64,000 bases of DNA from positions 74,370,796 through 74,434,795 of the forward strand of contig CM056581.1 in the NCBI GenBank assembly GCA_029721435.1, written 5' to 3'. A program made the translations under genes and the position numbers. A model generated the notes under the pieces. It was not told the origin of the DNA. It saw only the letters and a list, made by a program, of their open reading frames with translations, and did not search any database. Below, piece after piece: positions 56,678 through 64,000 of this stretch (position 1 is its first letter; every line of letters begins with the position of its first letter). The stretch comes from Gymnothorax reevesii (taxonomy: Eukaryota > Chordata > Actinopteri > Anguilliformes > Muraenidae).

Positions 56678-57545
56678 ACGACGAAATGGAGTCAGCATCC
56701 TCCACAGTGGCCAAGAGTATGTATAAATCTCATGGGAATATGTAAAAAAATCGACGCTTGCGGTTATTAACGCACAAGACTTTTCACGGGAGAATGCCAT
56801 AAAAACTGATTTATAACATTAAATCACATCCATTTCATGCATAAAAAGCACAATACCACCAGATAAAATATGGAGAAATAGAATAGAAATATTAAATGTG
56901 CTAAATTCCATAAAAAGCCAGCAGAAGTGTATCATTTAAAGGTGACATTTGCACTTAACAACCAACAGGGCCAAAAGTTTTTATCATAGGGGACAACTAC
57001 ATCTGCCGTGGGGAAAACCGCGCAAGGGAGACCATTGAGACCCACCTCGGTTTGGATGCCCAAGTCCAGTGGTTTGCCTAGGGTGGCGTAGTTTGGGGAA
57101 ACCTCCTTCCCTTTATCCACCAGTACCTGAGAGGAAGAGCTGTGCAGGAGGTCCTGCTGGTCCACTGTGGTGGGAATGAGCTTGGAAAAATCAAGAGTGT
57201 GAAGCTTGTCGCAGGGATCAAGCAGGACTTGGAAGATGTTCATGGGCAGTTCCCTTGGATGAAGATTATCTTCTTTGCCATCACCCAGCGATGCCGGTGG
57301 AGGTCTTCCCATCCAAAGAGGATTGAAAAAGCCCGGCGATATATCAACTGTGTGATGGCTACCTTTGTTTCGCATATTGGTGGAGAGATTTTGTATCATC
57401 ATCAGATAAAGCAGAGATCCTGCCCAATTTTTGCATGACAGAGTTCATTTCACCCCTATGGGAAATTATATTTTTAAATAACATTGCCCTGCATCTGAAA
57501 GACCAAATCCAGAAGGGTGATGCTGGATTTGGATTTTCAACATCA
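56678..57545 (+). pseudogene. SGNH/GDSL-hydrolase-like two-exon gene, decayed
   Basis: Exon A 56678-56716 has an ATG at 56686 (MESASSTVAK) and a GTATGT donor. Exon B starts at 56969 in phase: RPKVFIIGDNYICRG, then RARETIETHLGLDAQVQWF, a TAG stop where Trp is expected, VLLVHCGGNELGKIKSVKL, and ITQRCRWRSSHP. After a frame change near 57440 comes FLNNIALHLKDQIQKGDAG. This matches an SGNH-hydrolase-like domain found in multi-copy fish genes and in some retroelements. The block I nucleophile is altered (GDN, where GDS is expected), and the stop and frame change also disable it. A function in esterase chemistry is the family's inferred role only. Confidence 0.65.
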
Positions 57546-58445
57546 GTTATGGGCGCAAAAAAAGTCATCGTTTGTTTGCTATATGTGATGTTTGATGTAC
57601 TTTTTATTCATTTATTTTATACTAGCCATCATACCTATTGTTTTCCCAGCTCTTCCTCTCAATCCACCTTCCTTTCTCCAAACCATTTGCTTTCCCCAGC
57701 CTTTCCACCTGATGAGGCCTCCTTCATGTTTCCCCACGGCGAATGTAGCCAGTAGGTTGTAGATGGACCACAGACAACTAAATGCAGTGTGGTTTTTGTT
57801 TAAATACATTTTTTTTATTTAACACTCATTTGCATGCCTGATTTACTGCAGCAGTGGACATGTATGTGAAAGAATTCCAGAGTGAAGTCTTTGCTCAATG
57901 TAAATGTAAAGACTTTATTGTACATAACAGGTTTAATTTACCACCATAACAGGAAATGTGCATTCAATTACATAACATTTCCCATGTGCTCCCAGTCCAA
58001 GGACAGATGACTTGAGTCTTTGTTGGAATACTGAAGGCTCAGTAGTGAAGATGAACAGCTTCTGAATGCATTATTTAAAAAAAAAAGACAGTTTATGCCA
58101 ATTTTTGAAGACAATGGCATATAAGGAAGGTGACACAGACAGAACAAGCATACATAAGAGAAGCCAGTTAGAAGTCCATTATTACTCTGTCAACATGGAC
58201 TTACCTCCTTCCTGGTAAATTATGGTCAAACAGAACCATTGCAGGTTTCTGTGACAATGCATAGTTGAGCAGTTTTGACAAGCATTTTATCAGGTTTTCA
58301 TTTACAAATTACTTCAGAAGTATCTTCCAGCAATACAACAAAATAATTGCTTGCGGCATGCTCCAAGTCTTCACTGGGTAATGCTGAGGTCTGAATTTGA
58401 GGGTGGCTTCTGTAATCACCTGATAAAAAAAAAAACATTGAATTA
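57546..58445. other. No gene recognised
   Basis: Possible 3' flank of the SGNH-like gene. A TTTATTT stretch near 57810 and GACTTTATTGTACATAAC near 57910 could be repeat tails. Nothing else supported. Confidence 0.4.
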
Positions 58446-58480
58446 TTTGTGAAGCCATCCATCCATCCATTTTCAACCGC

Positions 58481-60709
58481 TTATCCGGGGCCGGGTCGCG
58501 GGGGCAGCAGTCTAAGTAGGGATGCCCAGACTTCCCTCTCCCCGGACACTTCCTCCAGTTCTTCCGGGGGTATCCCGAGGCGTTCCCAGGCCAGCCGAGA
58601 GACATAGTCCCTCCAGCGTGTCCTGGGTCTTCCCCAAGGCCTCCTCCCGGTGGGGCATGCCCGGAACACCTTCACAGGAAGGCGTCCAGGGGGCATCCGA
58701 TAGAGATGCCCGAGCCACCTCAGCTGGCCCCTTTCGACGTGGAGGAGCAGCGGCTCTACTCTGAGCTCCTCCCGGGTGACAGAGCTCCTCACCCTATCTC
58801 TGAGGGAGCGGCCCGCCACCCTGCGGAGGAAACCCATTTCAGCCGCTTGTACCCGAGATCTCGTTCTTTCGGTCATGACCCAGAGTTCATGGCCATAAGT
58901 GAGGGTAGGAACGTAGATTGACTGGTAAATCGAGAGCTTTGCCTTTCGGCTCAGCTCCTTCTTCACCACGACAGATCGGTACAACGACCGCATTACTGCT
59001 GCCGCTGCACCGATCCGTCTGTCAATCTCATGCTCCATCCTTCCCTCACTCGTGAACAAGACCCCAAGATACTTGAACCCCTCCACTTGAGGCAAGAACT
59101 CTCCTCCAACCCAGAGGGAACATATCACCTTTTTCCGGTCGAGAACCATAGCCTCAGAGTTGGAGGTGCTGATTCTCATCCCAGCCGCTTCACACTCAGC
59201 TGCAAACCGCCCCAGTGCATGCTGAAGGTCCTGATTTGAAGGAGCCAACAGGACAACATCATCCGCAAAAAGCAGAGATGAGATCCTGTGGTCCCCAAAC
59301 CGGACTCCCTCCGCCCCCTGGCTGCGCCTAGAAATTCTGTCCATAAAAATAATGAACAGAACCGGTGACAAAGGGCAGCCCTGCCGGAGTCCAACATGCA
59401 CCGGGAACAGGTCTGACTTACTGCCGGCAATGCGAACCAAGCTCCTGCTCCGGTCATACAGAGACCGCACGGCCCTTAGTAGAGGGCCCTGGACTCCATA
59501 CTCCCGAAGCACCTCCCACAGAATGCCACGAGGGACACGGTCGAATGCCTTCTCCAAGTCCACAAAACACATGTGAACAGGTTGGGCAAACTCCCATGCA
59601 CCCTCAAGCACCCTGCGGAGGGTATAGAGCTGGTCCAGTGTTCCACGACCAGGACGAAAACCGCATTGTTCCTCCTGAATCCGAGGTTCGACTATCGGCC
59701 GGATTCTCCTCTCCAGCACCCTGGAATAGACTTTACCCGGGAGGCTGAGAAGTGTGATCCCCCTATGGTTGGAGCACACCCTCTGGTCCCCCTTTTTAAA
59801 TAGAGGAACCACCACCCCGGTCTGCCAATCCAGAGGCACTGTCCCCGACTGCCACGCGATACTGCAGAGGCGTGTCAACCAAGACAGCCCTACTACATCC
59901 AGAGACTTGAGGTACTCAGGGCGGATCTCATCCACCCCCGGTGCCTTGCCACTGAGGAGCTGCCGAACTACCTCAGTGACTTCAGACCGAGTGATGGGTG
60001 AGTCAGCCTCTGAGTCCCCAGCCTCTGCTTCCTCTACGGAAGGCGTAACAGCGGGATTGAGGAGGTCCTCGAAGTATTCCTTCCACCGGCCGACAAAATC
60101 TGCAGTCGAAGTCAACAGTTCCCCACCTCCACTGTAAACAGTGTTGGCAGGGTACTGCTTTCCCCTCCTGAGGCGCCGAACGGTTTGCCAGAATTTCTTC
60201 GGGGCCGACCGATAGTCCTCCTCCATGGCCTCCCCGAACTTTTCCCATACCCAAGTTTTTGCTTCCGCCACCGCCCGGGCCGCAGCACGCTTAGCCTGCC
60301 GGTACCGGTCAGCTGCCTCAGGCGTCCCGCAAGCTAGCCAAGCTCGGTAAGACTCCTTCTTTAGCTTGACGGCATCCCTTACTTCCGGTGTCCACCACCG
60401 GGTTCGGGGATTGCCTCCACGACAGGCACCGGAAACCTTACGGCCACAGCTCCGAACAGCCGCGTCAACAATGGAGGTGGAGAACATGGTCCATTCAGAC
60501 TCAATGTCTCCAGCCTCCCTTGGGATCTGGTCAAAGCTCTCCCGGAGGTGAGAGTTGAAAACCCCTCTGACGGAGGGTTCCGCTAGACGTTCCCAACAAA
60601 CCCTCACAACACGTTTGGGCCTGCCAAGTCTGTCCAGCTTCCTCCTCCGCCAGCGGATCCAACTCACCACCAGGTGGTGATCAGTGGACAGCTCAGCCCC
60701 TCTCTTCAC
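58481..60709 (-). CDS. LINE reverse transcriptase, C-terminal two-thirds of the ORF
   Basis: About 740 codons are open. Blocks in order: [96 protein letters not shown], and [15 protein letters not shown] with the catalytic FADD at about 59258-59269. A C-terminal region with [20 protein letters not shown] follows, typical of RTE-like proteins. It ends [12 protein letters not shown] before the tail. The natural start lies upstream in the endonuclease segment and is cut off by the insertion at 60718-60896. Confidence 0.85.
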   Translation of the reverse strand: MKRGAELSTDHHLVVSWIRWRRRKLDRLGRPKRVVRVCWERLAEPSVRGVFNSHLRESFDQIPREAGDIESEWTMFSTSIVDAAVRSCGRKVSGACRGGNPRTRWWTPEVRDAVKLKKESYRAWLACGTPEAADRYRQAKRAAARAVAEAKTWVWEKFGEAMEEDYRSAPKKFWQTVRRLRRGKQYPANTVYSGGGELLTSTADFVGRWKEYFEDLLNPAVTPSVEEAEAGDSEADSPITRSEVTEVVRQLLSGKAPGVDEIRPEYLKSLDVVGLSWLTRLCSIAWQSGTVPLDWQTGVVVPLFKKGDQRVCSNHRGITLLSLPGKVYSRVLERRIRPIVEPRIQEEQCGFRPGRGTLDQLYTLRRVLEGAWEFAQPVHMCFVDLEKAFDRVPRGILWEVLREYGVQGPLLRAVRSLYDRSRSLVRIAGSKSDLFPVHVGLRQGCPLSPVLFIIFMDRISRRSQGAEGVRFGDHRISSLLFADDVVLLAPSNQDLQHALGRFAAECEAAGMRISTSNSEAMVLDRKKVICSLWVGGEFLPQVEGFKYLGVLFTSEGRMEHEIDRRIGAAAAVMRSLYRSVVVKKELSRKAKLSIYQSIYVPTLTYGHELWVMTERTRSRVQAAEMGFLRRVAGRSLRDRVRSSVTREELRVEPLLLHVERGQLRWLGHLYRMPPGRLPVKVFRACPTGRRPWGRPRTRWRDYVSRLAWERLGIPPEELEEVSGEREVWASLLRLLPPRPGPG

Positions 60710-60717
60710 CCGAGTGT

Positions 60718-60896
60718 TTTTTTTTTTCTCACCACTGTTTTAGGATTTTTCTCCCTACCGGGAGTTTTTTGCCTCATTTGCTGTAGTGGGGAATAGGCTG
60801 GGCACTGCCCTTTCAGTAACTCATCTCTGACTGTAAAGCAACTTTGTGACAGTTTATCTGTGAAAAGCGCTATACAAATAAATTGAATTTGAATTT
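60718..60896 (+). mobile_element. Short L2-tail/SINE-like insertion with GAGTGT target duplication
   Basis: GAGTGT occurs immediately before (60712-60717) and after (60897-60902) a segment ending AAAGCGCTATACAAATAAAT then TTGAATTTGAATTTGA, the characteristic 3' tail of fish L2 elements and the SINEs that use them. It is inserted opposite in orientation to the host LINE. TTTTTTTTT opens the insertion; the start may be internally truncated. Confidence 0.75.
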
Positions 60897-61425
60897 GAGT
60901 GTCCAAGACATACGGCCGGAGGTCAGATGACACGACCACAAAGTCGATCATTGACCTCCGACCTTGGGTGTCCTCGTGCCACGTGCACTGATGGACACCC
61001 TTATGCTTGAACATGGTGTTCGTTATGGACAAACCGTGACTAGCACAGAAGTTTAATAACAGAGCACCACTCGGGTTCAGATTGGGGAGGTCGTTCCTCC
61101 CAATCACGCCCCTCCAGGTAACACTGTCGCTACCCACTTGGGCGTTGAAGTCCCCCAGTAGAACGATGGAGTCCCCAGTCGGAGCACTTTCCAGTACCCT
61201 TCCTACGGACTCCAAGAAGGTCGGGTACTCTGCACTGCCATTCGGCCCATAAGCCGAAATGACAGTGAGGCACCTGTCCCCGACCCGAAGGCGCATGGCA
61301 GCGACCCTCTCGTTCACCGGGGAAAACTCCAACACCTGACGGCTAAGCTGGGGGGCTATAAGCAAACCCACACCAGCCCGCCGCCTCTCACCGCGGGCAA
61401 CTCCAGAGTTGAAGGGAGTGAAGCT
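60897..61425 (-). pseudogene. LINE apurinic-type endonuclease segment, separated from its RT
   Basis: [49 protein letters not shown] and [20 protein letters not shown] are the middle and end of an APE-type endonuclease. Sequence back to about 61425 ([17 protein letters not shown]) continues the domain, but the N-terminal catalytic start is missing. Its frame was continuous with the RT before the 60718-60896 insertion. Confidence 0.8.
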
Positions 61426-61430
61426 TTTGT

Positions 61431-63060
61431 CTGAAACCTAAAGTGCAGTCTGCCCTACCATGACAGCAGTGAAGTAGAATTCCAACCCATACATCTGGCA
61501 ATTTCTCATATGGCAGGTTTTACATACATAAAAAAAATAGAATGGAGTGATATGCAGCTTTAAATACTTAAAAACTAAATTCTTCCTGCTACCAATTTAC
61601 ATTCCTTTTTATGTGGGGTAACATGGTACAGCAAGTCTGATACAGAAATACTCCACCAGTCAAAAAACAGCTGCACACTCAAATATTTAAATGAAACCAC
61701 GGTAGCTTGAATTACAGCACAAATTCTTTGTGTTATTCTCTTGACAACAGTATGCAAGGTCAGAACATTTACTTTCAATCGGAATTGCATTAACTATAGC
61801 TGAGATCTCGTATTGATAACCAGATAGTTGAATGAATTTGAGAAATACATGCACCTACTCGGACTTGAAACGTGTCTCAAACATAGTTTGTATATGAAGA
61901 GACATCACATTTCAAAATAACTCACTCTGTTTTTCGAGAAATTATAAAGCTGATCAAGGAAAATATTATCTTGTCATTGTGGAACGCCCAAACTCAGCTC
62001 TGACTGTCGAAATTAATATACTGAAAGCACTACTTTAACAAATGTGTTTCATTGGCTGAATTAATTGATCATAAATTGCCGTGTGCAAGGTCAGTTAACG
62101 TTAACTGAAGTCAGCTAGCTCGCTAGTTAACGTGACTCCATAGCAAACGCAGCAATAATTAATGTATAATTTAATAGCGCAACATCCATTACGCTACAAA
62201 CAATTTTTAAATGTTATTATTCCCAGTTTACACCACTCCCTCATTTACAGTTTGTGCCCCTTCTCTTTCCAGGCCAAACTCGAAATGTCAGCTTTTCCTC
62301 GATGCTTCGTACGATCAATCTTTTAAGAGTTATCCCGTATCCCGCCAATTCCACTGAAGTAGATGCATTGATTCCATCCGTAATTTCATCCGAAACCTGC
62401 CGAATTCACATTGAAAGTATGAATGAATTGAATCCGCGTTCGGCATGTCTCATTTTTGTCATACTGTCGTTGGTAAAATAATCTGTACCATTGATCCAAT
62501 TAGTTTTCCTTGTAGTTTTAGCCGCTGTCCGTAGGATTACAAAATAAGGTTGGACTTTAGTTGTATTGACGTTACCCACTGAAAAACGAGAAGTTGGCTT
62601 GCTGATGCTTACGAAAACACTCGAACCTAGGGCTCGTCTGTTGAAAGGTAGATTAGCTCGCTACAGCCTTTACCCTTTATTAGCCTAAGCGACATCAAGC
62701 AGAATTCCTACCGGGCCGAGACACTGGCAGTCTCTGCTCGTTCTAAAATTCCGAGATACAGACGGCAGAACTGGAAGCTAAAGGCTGAACCTACTGCGGC
62801 ACTGGCTCAAAATTTCAAGTTCAAGTACAGAAGAACGACATTATATGACACAGAGCCGTTGACTTCATTCAAAAGCTTACCTTAATAGGTATTCTCTAAA
62901 ATTAAAAATGTATATTTTGCCAGTTACGAATGGCTACCGATAACCATTTTCTCCATATTCATCGTAAACGTCTGCTACTCTGCTTGCTGTCTTAACGTAG
63001 CCAAGGTAGCTAGCTTACTTGGTAATAACTTCACTGACCGTACAACTTCAACTAACAAAA
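61431..63060. other. No gene recognised
   Basis: A 75-codon plus-strand open segment (62254-62481) follows a pyrimidine-rich CTCTTTCCAG acceptor-like site at 62265-62274 but shows no domain. 62690-62860 is purine-rich and unassigned. Confidence 0.35.
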
Positions 63061-63079
63061 AATAAAATTAACTTACCAA

Positions 63080-63233
63080 AAAAACTGCTAAGATCCTTTC
63101 CATCGGTCCGGACGGTTAACTTGTTAGTGAAATTCACAGAGCACATTTCGTCGTTTTTTGTTGCAGTCTGCCCTGCTTGAAGCACAATCGCTGTTAGCTG
63201 TGAAGAATTTCTGATAGCGCTATACGTTTCCAC
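63080..63233 (-). CDS. Putative first coding exon, unrecognised protein
   Basis: On the minus strand the ATG at 63233 opens METYSAIRNSSQLTAIVL, continues QAGQTATKNDEMCSVNF and VRTDGKDLSSFF, and meets a perfect GTAAGT donor at about 63079. Upstream on the same strand (63260-63390) is CpG-containing sequence with a CAAAAGGGGCGTG motif, which could be a promoter. No continuation exon was found before 61.4 kb. I do not recognise the protein; it could belong to another multi-copy transposon-like gene. Confidence 0.35.
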
Positions 63234-63249
63234 TCCAGCTCTACGCGAA

Positions 63250-64000
63250 ATTACTATTCACAAAACGAAGTACGCAGGGGGCAGGCGCTATCGGGACTTT
63301 GTCCACGCGCACTGCGGTTGTCAATCACTGTGTTTCTTATGACTACACGCCCCTTTTGCATAATATCAAATAAAAGGTTTACAGAAAACTGATCAGAAAA
63401 ATTGACGCTAGAATATATATCAGTATGGTAAGAACTTCCTAAAAATGAAGAAACCATCTTCAGAAATAAATTATTTTTCATGTACACAATTTTTCCTGTC
63501 TCGCATTTCTCTCCTTCACTAACATGGAGGGGGCGGGCCTATACTTTGTACTGCAGCCTGCCAGTAGTTGGCGATCGAGACGCTTTTGCTTCACTTTTCA
63601 GGAGACGTTCGGCCGTCCATCTTTTATACAGTCCTTGGGGAGAACCTAATCACATGCAATTTGGCAGAAGCCAAAACGCGGACAGGGATCACGGGACAAA
63701 CCTATACAAAGACATACAGCTCTAGTTAAGGAGTTCTATCGTGCATAGATACTTAAAGAAGGACAGCGTGATAAGAAGAGGAGCTTCCACAGAAAACACA
63801 GCAAAGGTAATCCGGGAGAGACAAGAGGCGGAGACTAGAACAGGGCGAGTGCTGAGAGCTTGTTGATCAATTAGTAAGTGAAACTATACAATCCCTTGGT
63901 GCTTGTAAGTAAGTTAGTATTATATACAATGTTAGTTGGTGTTAGTAACTTCTAGCGAAAATAACAAACTGTTAGTATGGTTAGTAAGATAGAAAAGTAA
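63250..64000. other. No gene recognised
   Basis: It contains the inverted TATAAAAG motif (63614-63636) with adjacent CACTTTTCAGGAGACG and GGGGGCGGGCC sequence (63530), a pattern seen in a fish repeat family as I know it. The last 250 bp are unassigned. Confidence 0.4.

Larger units (their letters stand above)
58454..61430 (-). mobile_element. RTE-type LINE (Rex3/Expander-like), 5'-truncated
   Basis: The minus-strand LINE ends in GGTTGAAAATGGATGGATGG, a short tetranucleotide-repeat tail instead of poly-A, as in fish RTE-type elements. It runs from within the endonuclease domain (about 61430) to the tail (58454). It is interrupted by a 179-bp insertion at 60718-60896. The exact clade name is from memory and needs a phylogeny. 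Confidence 0.8.

Noticed and set aside
59030..60551. Plus-strand frames opposite the LINE RT
   Set aside because: They are antisense shadows of a clear minus-strand reverse transcriptase with all RT motifs.

Overview
The window looks like a stretch of teleost fish nuclear DNA. It is AT-rich and intron-containing, has no bacterial-style gene packing, and is dominated by repeat families typical of fish: Tc1/mariner, PIF/Harbinger, a GMR1-type Ty3/gypsy element, an RTE-type LINE and a fish L2-type tail. The species cannot be read from the sequence. Nothing here looks like an ordinary single-copy host gene. Nearly every coding segment belongs to a mobile element or to a multi-copy, transposon-like gene family.

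Layout. 1-740 is a LINE 3' end. 926-9189 is a four-deep nest: a Tc1-like transposon holds a second DNA element (1041-7975), which holds a PIF/Harbinger-type element with a TTA target duplication (1455-7380), which holds a ~5 kb foldback element (1998-6983) whose long inverted arms are built from 188-bp tandem units. 10.3-12.4 kb has two tandem-repeat blocks. 12.4-14.6 kb has Tc1 relics. 15.24-17.26 kb is a 33-bp minisatellite. 17.3-20.4 kb has Harbinger relics and a possible solo LTR.

21.8-43.1 kb is the most interesting part. A multi-exon HECT-type (G2E3-like) E3 ubiquitin ligase relative runs on the plus strand (about 21,894-35,867). A multi-exon integrase-core (rve, IS3-like) gene runs on the minus strand (about 41,259-36,750). 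They converge on a palindromic element (35,905-36,693). The first intron and second-exon start of the HECT gene recur in inverted orientation at 42,930-43,128, so the gene pair is bracketed by inverted repeats like one large mobile module. Both genes carry several disabling changes. A fresh-looking GMR1-type gypsy element (27,084-33,099), with same-length LTRs and an intact 1,582-codon gag-pol in the order gag-PR-INT-RT-RH, sits in an intron of the HECT gene.

43.13-53.62 kb is a CpG-rich satellite of ~48-bp units. 53.6-58.4 kb holds diverged repeats and a broken two-exon SGNH-hydrolase-like gene. 58.45-61.43 kb is a minus-strand RTE-type LINE split by a short L2-tail insertion with a GAGTGT target duplication. 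The last 2.5 kb has one plausible minus-strand first exon and an inverted partner of a motif at 55.8 kb.

How the genes fit together. The gag-pol gene serves its own retrotransposition. The LINE and Tc1 genes were transposition genes. The HECT-like and integrase-like genes are plausibly two products of one family of large elements. That last point is inference and needs comparison with other copies.
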